From the NCBI RefSeq assembly GCF_052076105.1, contig NZ_CP197245.1, forward strand, positions 2,356,001 to 2,420,000: a stretch of DNA of 64,000 nt, read 5' to 3'. A model generated the notes under the pieces. It did no database searches and was not told the origin of the DNA. It saw only the letters and a list, made by a program, of their open reading frames with translations. Shown here in pieces: positions 1-8,239 of this stretch. Within the stretch, counting starts at the first letter, position 1; each line of letters opens with the position of its first letter. Source of the stretch: Tardiphaga sp052076105. Lineage in GTDB: Bacteria > Pseudomonadota > Alphaproteobacteria > Rhizobiales > Xanthobacteraceae. Made by a program: the position numbers and the translations under genes.

Positions 1-67
1 GTGTGATACCACCCGCCGACACCCACTTCATGAACTCGCGTCGCGAAGTTCCCATTCCTTTACCCAT
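1..67 (-). CDS. Tat-signal protein, N-terminal fragment (runs off the window)
   Basis: Reading leftward from an ATG at 67 gives about 22 codons that run off the edge. The peptide contains TSRREFMKWVSAGG, which has the SRRxFM twin-arginine pattern followed by the start of a hydrophobic stretch, so an exported folded, possibly cofactor-bearing protein is likely. A second in-frame ATG at 55 is an alternative start. It lies just downstream of the secreted protein at 97-1185 on the same strand and may share its transcript. Too little is visible to name the enzyme. Confidence 0.5.
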   Translation of the reverse strand, partial: MGKGMGTSRREFMKWVSAGGIT

Positions 68-96
68 GATCGACAGTAGTTGCCGTTCGGCGATAT

Positions 97-1185
97 TTAT
101 TTGAGATCGGCGATGGTCGCCGGCCCGGGGCCGGTCGTGATGAGTGTCGGCCACTGATTGGAGCCGAACGGGACCATTGGCGGCAGGAACGGCGTCATGC
201 CACGCTTGGCGCTTTCCGCAATGATGGCAGCACGGGCGTCGCCCCCCATCAATTCATAGTCCATCAGGTGATAGTTGCCGAAGAACAGCGAGCCGACGGA
301 GCGGTCCGCGATGATGCGCGTCAGCGACTCCAGCATATCGGCCTGTGTGGTGGTGAACGACACGGTTTCGATCAGCAACAACCGGTCATTGATCGCTTCC
401 GGCGGAAAGAATTGCGCGAGCACGCTGAACAGCACGTTGTTCTGGCGTGCCACATAAATCGTATTGCTGGCGGCATAGGCCTTGTCCCAGTCGGGCCCCA
501 GCATCTTCTTCCAGTCGGCCAGCACGGTCATCCAGTGATTGACCTGGGTCTGTGCCGCCCAAGCGACGTTGTTCGCCAGATAAGGGGCCTGCTTCTTGCC
601 GAACTTCTCCAGCGCATCGAAAGGAATGGCACCCTTGGCGATGCATTCATCCATGAAAGCGAGATTGTTCTGCAGGATGGTACGGCTGTTGTCGCGCCAG
701 TCGGCCTGCATCGGCGTGAGGTCGAGGCCATCGAGCGCCGACTGCATCCGGCTGCGATAGGCTTTCATCGAACCGAGCCAGGACTTGTTGTCGGGATTGT
801 TCACATAGGGGCCGACCACTTCGGCGAGCGCCATGGTGCTGTGGCCAACGGACTTGAGCAGTTGATAGACCATTGGCACCGAAGGAGCATCGACCGGCGG
901 CTTGCCGGGCTGGTACAACGTGAACTTGCCGCCGGCACCGGAGAACAGGCCGAGGATCACGGGATGTTTGGCAAGGATATTGGCGCGAAATACTTTCGCT
1001 GCGTCGCCATAAAGCTCAAACATGCCGGTGTTGAGTGCCAGCATGTCCTTGGTCGCCGTTTCAGCCGGCGTTGTCGTCGCCAGTCCGGAAATGGGCGCCA
1101 TGTAGGACGGCAGGGTCTGTGCCTGGACGGCGCTGACGCCCCCCAACAAGGCAGCCGCAAGAACGACAGCATGGCGATACGTCAT
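97..1185 (-). CDS. Secreted protein of unknown function (362 aa)
   Basis: Residues 1-22 form a typical Sec signal peptide (basic MTYRH, hydrophobic AVVLAAALLGG, likely cleavage after VQA). The mature part is about 340 residues, rich in Trp, Met and Asn, with no internal hydrophobic segments, so a soluble periplasmic protein is likely. A GGGGGA ribosome site lies upstream of the ATG. I do not recognise the family. The next gene on the same strand starts with a Tat signal (1-67), so the two may form an operon of exported proteins. Confidence 0.8.
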   Translation of the reverse strand: MTYRHAVVLAAALLGGVSAVQAQTLPSYMAPISGLATTTPAETATKDMLALNTGMFELYGDAAKVFRANILAKHPVILGLFSGAGGKFTLYQPGKPPVDAPSVPMVYQLLKSVGHSTMALAEVVGPYVNNPDNKSWLGSMKAYRSRMQSALDGLDLTPMQADWRDNSRTILQNNLAFMDECIAKGAIPFDALEKFGKKQAPYLANNVAWAAQTQVNHWMTVLADWKKMLGPDWDKAYAASNTIYVARQNNVLFSVLAQFFPPEAINDRLLLIETVSFTTTQADMLESLTRIIADRSVGSLFFGNYHLMDYELMGGDARAAIIAESAKRGMTPFLPPMVPFGSNQWPTLITTGPGPATIADLK

Positions 1186-1584
1186 ATCCGGATTCCCCCG
1201 ACATATTGGCGATGGCTGGTGTCACGACTAACGCGGCACACGTTAACAATCTGCCTCGGCTCGCTGTTCAAAACAGCCGTGACTAGCTGATGACAACCAG
1301 CGCGCCGTAACGGGCGGACTGCTGTCGAACGCGAATGAACTGGATAAGGAAAAAGCTACGAATCACGCATTGCGCTGATGCTCCGAAGCTACACGCAATT
1401 TGATGACGCCGGAATTGGTTCGCGCGGCGCAACCGGGCAGGAAGCAACGATCTTTGCTGGGCGCTGGCCGAGACTGGACGCTCGGAATGGGCGGAGTTAC
1501 TTCTCTGCAAGGATAAATAAAATGCAGTTGGTAGGTAAGAACCACCGACCAAGCCGCATGGTGCCGGCGGCCGAGAGGGAGCGC
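1186..1584. other. Intergenic region without a convincing gene
   Basis: This stretch separates the divergent genes at 97-1185 and 1585-2013, so it should hold both promoters. Open frames here lack ribosome sites or recognisable content. No RNA gene or repeat was seen. Confidence 0.5.
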
Positions 1585-2013
1585 ATGTCAAAAAAGACGT
1601 CTGTCAAATCGACAAAGGTCAGCGAAGCAGCTGCCCCCTCCGAACTGATCGACGCCAAGATCGGGGAGCTCGGTGACTGGCGTGGCGAGATGCTCGCTTG
1701 CGTCCGAAAGATCATCAGGCAGGCTGATCCCGAAGTGGTCGAAGAATGGAAATGGCGCGGCGTTCCTGTCTGGGAACATGCCGGCATCATCTGTACCGGC
1801 GAGACCTACAAAGCAGTCGTGAAGATGACCTTTGCGAAGGGCGCATCGCTCGATGATCCGTCAGGCCTGTTCAATTCCAGCCTCGACGGCAATACCCGCC
1901 GCGCCATCGATATTCACGAAGGCGACAAGGTCAACGAAAGGGCACTGAGGGCGCTGATTCGCGCCGCTGTGGCGCTGAACACGTCAGCGAAGAAGAAGCC
2001 AAAGAAAGCGTGA
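1585..2013 (+). CDS. DUF1801 domain protein
   Basis: A 142-residue protein. The part from about residue 20 (ELIDAKIGELGDWRGEMLAC) through EVVEEWKWRGVPVWEHAGII matches the DUF1801 (YdhG-like) fold, in which a conserved W-G-P/V-W core is followed by a Lys-rich strand. The family's biochemical role is unknown to me. The ends are Lys-rich. The frame is open from 1378, but the ATG at 1585 has a good ribosome site (GAGAGGGAG at 1573-1581) and begins where the sequence becomes protein-like. Confidence 0.8.
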   Translation: MSKKTSVKSTKVSEAAAPSELIDAKIGELGDWRGEMLACVRKIIRQADPEVVEEWKWRGVPVWEHAGIICTGETYKAVVKMTFAKGASLDDPSGLFNSSLDGNTRRAIDIHEGDKVNERALRALIRAAVALNTSAKKKPKKA

Positions 2014-2019
2014 GCGTCG

Positions 2020-2151
2020 TTATCTGGCGACCGACCATGACAGGTCGTAAGACATCACATAGATGACGATCGCTGCCAGACACAGAATGATACCGATCCA
2101 GGATCCAGAACAGCGGCGAATGATGGATGGGGCGGCTATGCACTGCGTCAT
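2020..2151 (-). CDS. Possible 43-aa single-span membrane protein
   Basis: An open frame opposite the space between the DUF1801 and FkbM genes encodes 43 residues with one clear hydrophobic helix (SWIGIILCLAAIVIYVMSY). The ATG directly follows AAGGGG, which leaves no normal spacing for a ribosome site. Only the helix and the sharp end at TAA argue that it is a gene; chance is a real alternative. Confidence 0.3.
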   Translation of the reverse strand: MTQCIAAPSIIRRCSGSWIGIILCLAAIVIYVMSYDLSWSVAR

Positions 2152-2287
2152 CCCCTTGTTCGCTATTCATTCGTCCTCCATTCCGGCACCAAGTACCTCA
2201 ATCGCTCGAATTGTCGCGCGACACTCTGACACGCTGCCCGCGCCCACTGAAGCACGCATTGTCGCACCATTCGCAGGAAAGGTACGC

Positions 2288-3181
2288 ATGCGGGACGGCG
2301 CGATTCGACGCAACGATGATGGATTATCCGCGCTGCTCCAGCCTGCGCGGCAGACCGCTGTCGTCGATATCGGCGCCAATCCCATCGACGGTGACCCGCC
2401 CTATAAGCCGATGCTGCAAAGCGGCCTTTGCCGCGTTACCGGTTTCGATCCGCATCCACAGGCATTGGCGCAACTGCAGGGCCGCAAAGGTCCGTTTGAG
2501 ACCTATCTTCCTTATGCCGTCGGCGATGGCGGCAGCCATACGCTGAACATCTGCCGCGGCATCGGCTTTGCCAGCCTACTGCAACCTGAGCCCAAAACAC
2601 TCACGCACTTTCCGAACTTCACCGAGCTCGGACGTGTCGTCGACAGGCTCCCGCTCGATACACGGCGGCTCGACGATATCGCCGAGATCGAGCGCATCGA
2701 TTTGTTGAAGATCGACATTCAGGGCGGCGAACTGTCGGTGTTCAGGAACGGTCGCACCAAACTGGCGAAGGCCGTGGCCATTCAGACCGAAGTCTCCTTC
2801 GTGCCGCTCTATGAGAAACAGCCGGTGTTCGGCGACATCGATCTAGAACTGCGCAGCCTCGGCTTCATTCCGCACATGTTCGCGGCCATCAACAAGAAGA
2901 TGATCGCGCCCATGATGGGGCCGAATCCTGCTGCCGCCATCAATCAACTCGTCGAGGCCGACGTCGTCTATGTCCGGGATTTCATCCAGGCCGAGGCCAT
3001 GGACAGCGAGCAGCTCAAGCACCTCGCGCTGATCGCGCATCATTGCTACGGCTCGTTCGATCTGGCGCTGAATTGCGTGCATCATCTGGCCAGCCGCGGC
3101 GCGGTCGCGCCCGATGCTAAAAACCGCTATGTCGCCCTGCTCCAGGCCAATCGCCCCAAAGTAGCTGGCGGCAGACTTTAA
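2288..3181 (+). CDS. FkbM family methyltransferase
   Basis: 297 residues. The SAM-binding motif (VVDIGANPIDGD, near residue 24), the DLLKIDIQGGE motif and the downstream IQTEVSFVPLYE strand are the standard FkbM landmarks. These enzymes methylate small molecules or glycans at oxygen; the substrate cannot be read here. The frame is open from 2063, but the ATG at 2288 follows AGGAAAGG (2275-2282) with ideal spacing and precedes the first conserved strand. No glycan cluster adjoins it, so it stands alone. Confidence 0.85.
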   Translation: MRDGAIRRNDDGLSALLQPARQTAVVDIGANPIDGDPPYKPMLQSGLCRVTGFDPHPQALAQLQGRKGPFETYLPYAVGDGGSHTLNICRGIGFASLLQPEPKTLTHFPNFTELGRVVDRLPLDTRRLDDIAEIERIDLLKIDIQGGELSVFRNGRTKLAKAVAIQTEVSFVPLYEKQPVFGDIDLELRSLGFIPHMFAAINKKMIAPMMGPNPAAAINQLVEADVVYVRDFIQAEAMDSEQLKHLALIAHHCYGSFDLALNCVHHLASRGAVAPDAKNRYVALLQANRPKVAGGRL

Positions 3182-3269
3182 ACTTCCTGGGTTCCGACGT
3201 AACATGGCGTCCGGCGCAGAGACCGCGCCGATGCTTGCATCATCTTTCCAGCCAGACCACGGGTCAGAC

Positions 3270-4241
3270 ATGCTTTCACGGCGCCGCCTTTTGCTGACTG
3301 CGGGACTGGCGATCGCCTGCCCGGCAGTGCTGCGCGCCGAACCGCTGAAGATGCGGCTCGCCCACAGCCTGCCGACCACCCATCCCGTCCACCCGGCAAT
3401 GCAGCACTTTGCAGATCTGGCACGCGAGCGTTCGCAGGGCGAACTTGACATCGCGCTGTTTGCGGACGGGCAGCTCGGTCAGGAAGTCGACCTGCTGTCG
3501 CAGGTACAGGCTGGAAAACTGGATTTCCTGAAAGTCAGTGCCAGCGTGCTTGAGCGCTTCCATCCTGCCTACAAGGTTCTCAACCTGCCCTTCACATTCC
3601 GCGATCGTGCGCACTGGCTGAAGGTCACGAGCAACGAGGTTGGCAGTGAGATTCTCGCCTCAACCACATCGGCCGGTCTCACCGGCCTGACCTTTTACGA
3701 CGCCGGCGCGCGCAGCTTCTATGGGCGAAAACCGATCCTTCATCCGGACGATCTCAAGGGCATGAAGATCCGCATCCAGCCTTCGGAGACCATGGTCAAA
3801 CTAATGCAGTTGTTCGGCGCCGAAGGCATCGAGCTGTCATGGAGCAATGTCTATGTCGCGCTGAAGTCGGGATTGGTCGATGGTGCAGAGAACAGCGTGG
3901 CTGCGCTGATTGTCGGCAAGCATGCCGAAGTCGCGACGCACTACTCGTTCGACGAACACACCATGATCCCGGATGTGCTGCTGGTGGGCGCCAGCCGACT
4001 CAACAGCATGACGGCGAAACAGCGGGAGATCATCCGCGAAGCCGCTGCGCTGTCCTATCATCACATGAACGAGCTGTGGACCGCATTCGAGGCGCAAACG
4101 CGCCTGCAGGTCGAAGCGATGGGCGTGACATTCGTCAAGCCGGACAAGGCCCCCTTCATTGCGAAGGCAGCGCCCCTCGCCGACATCTATGCCGGCGAGG
4201 AAGCGTCACGGACGTTGCTGCGCAGGATCGCACAGGCATAG
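3270..4241 (+). CDS. TRAP transporter solute-binding protein (DctP family), orphan
   Basis: 323 residues. The N-terminus SRRRLLLTAGLAIACPAVLRA looks like a Tat or Sec signal with the Arg pair just before the hydrophobic core. The mature protein carries DctP landmarks: the opening MRLAHSLPTTHPVHPAMQHF, LPFTFRDRAHW, and the ligand-arginine region KGMKIRIQPSETMVKLMQ followed by YVALKSGLVDGAENS. DctP proteins hand carboxylates or related anions to a DctQM membrane pair, but no such gene is nearby. A start at 3204 is possible; 3270 places the signal at the terminus. Confidence 0.87.
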   Translation: MLSRRRLLLTAGLAIACPAVLRAEPLKMRLAHSLPTTHPVHPAMQHFADLARERSQGELDIALFADGQLGQEVDLLSQVQAGKLDFLKVSASVLERFHPAYKVLNLPFTFRDRAHWLKVTSNEVGSEILASTTSAGLTGLTFYDAGARSFYGRKPILHPDDLKGMKIRIQPSETMVKLMQLFGAEGIELSWSNVYVALKSGLVDGAENSVAALIVGKHAEVATHYSFDEHTMIPDVLLVGASRLNSMTAKQREIIREAAALSYHHMNELWTAFEAQTRLQVEAMGVTFVKPDKAPFIAKAAPLADIYAGEEASRTLLRRIAQA

Positions 4242-4257
4242 GTTCGTTTGATCGGGC

Positions 4258-4758
4258 TTATTTGACGCCAAGCAGTTCGACGTCGAAAATCAGCGTCGCA
4301 TTTGGCGGGATCACGCCGCCAGCACCACGCGCGCCATAGCCGAGATCCGGCGGAATGATCAGCGTGCGCTTGCCGCCGACCTTCATGGTGGCGACGCCTT
4401 CGTCCCACCCCTTGATGACACGCGACATGCCGATCGGGAATTCGAACGGCTCGTTGCGATCGACCGACGAGTCGAATTTCTTGCCCTTGACACCGTTCTC
4501 ATAGAGCCAGCCGGTGTAGTGCATCACGCAGGTCTGTCCCTTGGCCGGCGTTGCGCCGGTGCCAACGGTGGTGTCTTCGATCTTGAGGCCTGAAGCTGTG
4601 GTCATGGTTTTTCCTGCGGCTGGCGCCATTTTCTGCGGCGCTTGTTTTTGAGGCGCTTGCGCCATGGCGGACGAAAGGGAGACGTCGGACACGGCCACGA
4701 TCATGGTCGCACCGAGGGCGACGGCCGTGGCTCTGACGGCACGCTGGGAGTTTCGCAT
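4258..4758 (-). CDS. FKBP-type peptidyl-prolyl cis-trans isomerase, exported
   Basis: 166 residues. A signal peptide (about residues 1-34, ending SSAMAQA) is followed by a short Gln/Pro linker and one FKBP domain (about 50-166) with YTGWLYENGVKGKKFDSS, FPIGMSRVIKGWDEG and GYGARGAGGVIPPNATL. The family catalyses proline isomerisation during protein folding, here presumably in the periplasm. Two ATGs are adjacent; the one at 4758 sits five bases from AGGAG and is preferred. It converges on the TRAP gene with 16 bases between stops. Confidence 0.93.
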   Translation of the reverse strand: MRNSQRAVRATAVALGATMIVAVSDVSLSSAMAQAPQKQAPQKMAPAAGKTMTTASGLKIEDTTVGTGATPAKGQTCVMHYTGWLYENGVKGKKFDSSVDRNEPFEFPIGMSRVIKGWDEGVATMKVGGKRTLIIPPDLGYGARGAGGVIPPNATLIFDVELLGVK

Positions 4759-4894
4759 CATGTCTCCTGGATGGTTGGGTCTGCGAGCGGCGCAGTCATG
4801 CCCCGCCATCGCACCGCAACGCAAGTCCTGGCAATGCCGAATCCCGGAGCTGCGATCCATCGAGATCGGTCAATGGGGAAGCTTGAACCGGCCG

Positions 4895-5071
4895 TCAGTC
4901 AGGCTTCGGGCTGCGTCGGGCTAGCTGCCCCTTGTAATTTTCGAGCAACCGGGTCGCGAACTCGGTTGCCTCGTCGCTCGCCTTGATCGATGGGCTGTCG
5001 GTCATCGGCTCGAGCGAGACCGGATGTTTGAAGCTGAACGAGCGGATGACGCGATCGATGGCTGCTTGCAT
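4895..5071 (-). CDS. Small conserved-looking protein (58 aa)
   Basis: The frame begins MQAAIDRVIRSFSFKHPVSL and ends at a TGA at 4895. A GGGAG ribosome site lies six bases before the ATG. It is polar, probably helical (ATEFATRLLENYKGQL), without signal or membrane segment. Function unknown. A hairpin (about 5092-5120) lies just upstream of the ribosome site. Confidence 0.6.
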   Translation of the reverse strand: MQAAIDRVIRSFSFKHPVSLEPMTDSPSIKASDEATEFATRLLENYKGQLARRSPKPD

Positions 5072-5208
5072 GGAGAACTCCCGATGGCGACAGGAACTCC
5101 GCGTTTCGCGGAAAGTTCCTGATCAGTCAGCGGGAGGACAGCGCAGGTTCAAGGCCGCAGCACGGCCGCTGCAAAGCCGCAATAAGGCCATTTTGGCTGC
5201 AAATGTTG

Positions 5209-5370
5209 CTAAGCGCTTGCTTCTGCAGCGAATTGCAGCCCTTTAAAAGTCAGTCGCTTGGGGTCGCGAACGCCCGCCAGATACAGGCCGCGAATGAAGT
5301 GGGTCACCATGTCGCGATCACAGCCGGTCAGAATGACCACGGCATCGACTGCTGTCTTCTGGGCATCCAT
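5209..5370 (-). CDS. Small protein of unknown function (53 aa)
   Basis: The frame begins MDAQKTAVDAVVILTGCDRD and contains MVTHFIRGLYLAGVRDPKRL. A GAGGA ribosome site lies five bases upstream of the ATG at 5370. The predicted protein is soluble with one Cys. Together with 4895-5071 it forms a pair of tiny same-strand genes. No recognised family. Confidence 0.6.
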   Translation of the reverse strand: MDAQKTAVDAVVILTGCDRDMVTHFIRGLYLAGVRDPKRLTFKGLQFAAEASA

Positions 5371-5680
5371 ATCAATCCTCGCGCCGCACAGAGGGCCTTT
5401 TCCGCGCGCTCAAAATCGCCGGATGGTCAAGACATGCCCGATTCCCGGGATTTCCGGATATACGCGGATCACCCCGGCGCGGGCTCCGCCCAGCCTCGCG
5501 CAGGCTTCATTCCCGGCAAATCATGCGCAAGATCGCCGTAAATCGCAGATAGTTGATGCGTTGCCGCGCTGTCGGCTGTAAACCGCAGCAGAGTTTCGGC
5601 CATCGCCAGAGCATTTGCCCGGCTGCCGCATCCAACACAATGACCCACCCCAAACGAAAGAAAGCGACAAGGCCTCGTTC
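5371..5680. other. Intergenic region, no gene seen
   Basis: It lies between the divergent 53-aa gene and the DUF6481 gene. No RNA gene, strong hairpin or plausible frame with a ribosome site was found, so it most likely carries two promoters. Confidence 0.4.
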
Positions 5681-6025
5681 ATGAGCGGATTCAAGGAACC
5701 CAGCTTCGCAGATCGTCAAAAAGCTGCGAGCGAAGCCAGAAAGAATATTCTGAACAAATTCAAGGCACAGCCGGGTCCCGACGATCCTGCCGTAAAGGCC
5801 CGTGCCGCCGAGCGCGAAGCCGCTGCCGCCGCACGCGCCGAGGCAAAGGCTGCCCGCGATGCCGAGAAGGCTGCGCAGAAGGCTCGTGAGGCCGAGGAGG
5901 CCGCCGCTGCCGCTGCCCAGCTCGCCCGTGAACAGGAAGAGGCTGCATTAGCCAAGGCCGCGCTGGAAGCCCAGCAGAAGGCCGCCCGTGACGCCCGCTA
6001 CGCGGCCCGCAAGAAGCGTAAGTAA
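5681..6025 (+). CDS. DUF6481-like Ala/Lys/Glu-rich coiled-coil protein
   Basis: 114 residues. A short conserved opening (MSGFKEPSFADRQKAASEAR) is followed by a long Ala-Arg-Glu-Lys stretch that should form one continuous charged helix, ending in a basic tail RYAARKKRK. This matches what I recall of the DUF6481 family in rhizobia; its role is unknown, and a basic tail would suit nucleic-acid or ribosome contact (inference). The frame is open from 5615, but the conserved sequence starts at 5681. Confidence 0.75.
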   Translation: MSGFKEPSFADRQKAASEARKNILNKFKAQPGPDDPAVKARAAEREAAAAARAEAKAARDAEKAAQKAREAEEAAAAAAQLAREQEEAALAKAALEAQQKAARDARYAARKKRK

Positions 6026-6035
6026 ATACCCGATC

Positions 6036-6061
6036 AGCGTGCCATCGCCCGATGGCACGCT
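6036..6061. terminator. Hairpin between convergent genes
   Basis: Arms AGCGTGCCATC and its complement (6036-6046 and 6051-6061) form a strong hairpin between the DUF6481 gene and the convergent cupin gene. There is no long T-run, so it is a terminator candidate rather than a certain one. Confidence 0.5.
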
Positions 6062-6082
6062 GCATGATCCTGCAAACTCAAG

Positions 6083-6571
6083 TCAGTTCGTTTTGCCGAA
6101 TTGCGGCTCATCGGGTCTGACGAAGTTGTTGCCGCTGGGGCCGTAGCCCGTGATCTGGATCACCGCGCCCTCTTCCCGCGTGCCGTCCCAGTGCACGGCA
6201 CCGGCGGGATGCACCATGTAGCCGCCGGTCTTCATCGGGATCGATTTCTCGGGCACGAAGGCTTCGCCCGTGCCGGTATACCAGGTGCCCGACAGCACCA
6301 CGACGTGACGATCTTCCGGATGCTTGTGCGGCTTGCTCATGATGCCGGGCGGCCACTTGATGCGCAGCACATAGATGCCCTGCTTCGAGGGATCTCCGTA
6401 AAGTGTCGCGACTTCGACGCCGACACCGAACGGGTTCTTCCAGACTTCCTCGCCCTGATTGATGCGCACAAAGCCCATCTCATCAGTGGCGCTCCATGTC
6501 GTCACGCTCGGAAACAGTGTTGCCGCGATCAGACAAGCCGCCGCAACGACGACGCGTCGTTCTTTTTTCAT
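6083..6571 (-). CDS. Exported cupin-domain protein
   Basis: 162 residues. A signal peptide (MKKERRVVVAAACLIAATLF, cleavage near residue 30) precedes a single cupin barrel. The metal motif is visible as KPHKHPEDRHVVVLSGTWY with a second-motif His in MVHPAGAVHWDG. Periplasmic cupins of this type bind a metal and may act as dioxygenases, isomerases or storage proteins; the substrate is unknown. The ATG at 6571 follows GGGGAGG with five bases of spacing, which decides the start over the upstream frame. Confidence 0.85.
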   Translation of the reverse strand: MKKERRVVVAAACLIAATLFPSVTTWSATDEMGFVRINQGEEVWKNPFGVGVEVATLYGDPSKQGIYVLRIKWPPGIMSKPHKHPEDRHVVVLSGTWYTGTGEAFVPEKSIPMKTGGYMVHPAGAVHWDGTREEGAVIQITGYGPSGNNFVRPDEPQFGKTN

Positions 6572-6697
6572 TATGGCCTCCCCAGGCATTTTCTTGTGCG
6601 CGGAGGCTATGCCGAGTTTTCAGGTCCAGCAACGAGCAGCGCAACATGACAAGCCCGTCGCACGGACGGGCCCGTCACAACGATGCAAGTGAAGGCG

Positions 6698-6940
6698 TTA
6701 CTTCTTCATCATTCCGTCGTCCTTCTTCATCATGCCGTCTTTTTTCATGCCATCGTCCTTCTTCATCCCGTCGTGAGACATGGCATCCTTCTTCATTCCA
6801 TCGCCCTTCGACATAGTGTCCTTCTTCATGCCGTCATCCTTGCTCATCTTGTCCTGAGCGAACGCAGCAGGCGCCAGCGCGAGGCTGAGTGAGACGAGAG
6901 CGGCAGACGCGCCGAGCGCAAACCTGGTGGAGATGGTCAT
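6698..6940 (-). CDS. MXKDX repeat exported protein
   Basis: 80 residues. A signal peptide (about 1-29, ending PAAFAQ) is followed entirely by pentapeptide-like repeats of the form M-S/K-K-D-x (KMSKDD, GMKKDT, MSKGD, GMKKDA, and so on). This matches the known pentapeptide MXKDX repeat family, whose function is not established. The Met/Asp/His content would allow metal binding (inference). A strong AGAGGAAG ribosome site precedes the ATG at 6940. Confidence 0.85.
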   Translation of the reverse strand: MTISTRFALGASAALVSLSLALAPAAFAQDKMSKDDGMKKDTMSKGDGMKKDAMSHDGMKKDDGMKKDGMMKKDDGMMKK

Positions 6941-7191
6941 GATGTTCTTCCTCTGATCCATTTCTGAAGCGCGACATCTGTCGCTATGAACCAGACGTAC
7001 GGAGATCCCGGTTTGTTACGTCGCATCAAAAAAAGTCTTGATGACGCATCCGATAGCCGTTGCGTGCGACGCAACATCACTTGCCCGCCGGTTCGGAATG
7101 TATAAACGAAGGGGCACGCGGTGACGGAGCAACAGGACGCGGGCGCATTTTGTCCCGCCCGGCACCAGGCGAACACTTTCAGGAGTTACGT

Positions 7192-8214
7192 ATGCTGACT
7201 CGGCGCCACATCCTTGGATCGGCCCTGGCCGCGTCTGCGATCCTTCGTTGTGGTATCGGTACGGCGCAGGCAGCGACCACACTGAAGATCTCGCACCAGT
7301 TTCCCGGCGGAACCATCGACAACGGCGATTTCCGCGACCGTCTGGTCCGCACGTTCGCAGCCGCCATTGCCAAGCAGAGTGGCGGCGACCTTGTTGCCGA
7401 GGTTTATCCGGATTCGTCGCTGATCAAGGCGGATGCGCAATTTTCCGCCATGCGCAAAGGGACTCTCGATCTCAGCCTTTATCCTCTGCCCTATGCCGGC
7501 AATGAATTGCCGGAGGCCAATATCGGCCTGATGCCCGGTCTGGTCTCGACCTACGATCAGGGCTTGCGCTGGAAGAACCTGCCGATCGGCAAGGCACTGA
7601 GCGACATTCTCGCCGACAAGGGCATCATGCTGCTGACCTGGGTCTGGCAGGCCGGCGGTGTGGCTAGCCGTTCACGCCCGCTGGTTGCCCCTGAGGACGC
7701 CAAAGGTCTCACAGTACGCGGCGGTTCGCGCGAGATGAACATGATGCTGCAGACTGCCGGTGCGCGCGTACTCTCAATGCCGTCAAACGAAATTTACGCA
7801 GCAATGAAGAGCGGCGCCTGCGATGCCGGCATCACGTCATCAACCAGTCTCATCTCATTCAAGCTGAGCGAGGTCGCCAAGCATCTGACTTCCGGCGCGG
7901 GTGCGTCCTACTGGTTCATGCTTGAGCCTCTGATGATGTCCAAGGCGGTGTTCGACAAGTTGCCGAAAGCACATCAGGATATTCTGATCTCGGTCGGCGC
8001 CGAGATGGAAGCCTTCGGCAAGACAGGCGCGCAGCAGGACGATGTCGAAGTGGCCAGGGTCTATGAAAATGCTGGCGCCAAGGTCAGCGCGCTCGATGCT
8101 GCGACCGTCGGCAAATGGCGCGATATCGCGCGCGATACGGCGTGGAAGGACTACGTCGCCAAGACGCCGCTCACCGCGAACCTCCTCAAGCTCGCACTGG
8201 AGGTCCCGGCCTGA
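7192..8214 (+). CDS. TRAP transporter solute-binding protein (DctP family), orphan
   Basis: 340 residues. The N-terminus MLTRRHILGSALAASAILRC is Tat-like. The mature protein follows the DctP plan: LKISHQFPGGTIDNGDF, then GGDLVAEVYPDSSLIKADAQ, then the ligand-Arg region KGLTVRGGSREMNMMLQTAG and AAMKSGACDAGITS. No DctQ/DctM membrane genes are adjacent. It is only distantly similar to the DctP protein at 3270-4241, so it is probably not a recent duplicate. The ATG at 7192 has AGGAG six bases upstream. Confidence 0.88.
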   Translation: MLTRRHILGSALAASAILRCGIGTAQAATTLKISHQFPGGTIDNGDFRDRLVRTFAAAIAKQSGGDLVAEVYPDSSLIKADAQFSAMRKGTLDLSLYPLPYAGNELPEANIGLMPGLVSTYDQGLRWKNLPIGKALSDILADKGIMLLTWVWQAGGVASRSRPLVAPEDAKGLTVRGGSREMNMMLQTAGARVLSMPSNEIYAAMKSGACDAGITSSTSLISFKLSEVAKHLTSGAGASYWFMLEPLMMSKAVFDKLPKAHQDILISVGAEMEAFGKTGAQQDDVEVARVYENAGAKVSALDAATVGKWRDIARDTAWKDYVAKTPLTANLLKLALEVPA

Positions 8215-8239
8215 CGTATGCCGTCGTACGCCGGGGCCC

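Noticed and set aside
1283..1591. 102-codon minus-strand frame in the gap before the DUF1801 gene
   Set aside because: No ribosome site, Ser/Arg-rich random-like composition, overlaps the promoter space of a supported gene.
5092..5120. GGAAC...GTTCC inverted repeat upstream of the 58-aa gene, considered as an EcfG promoter
   Set aside because: On the minus strand the -10 would be AGTT rather than CGTT. The palindrome itself explains the GGAAC, so it is better read as a hairpin.
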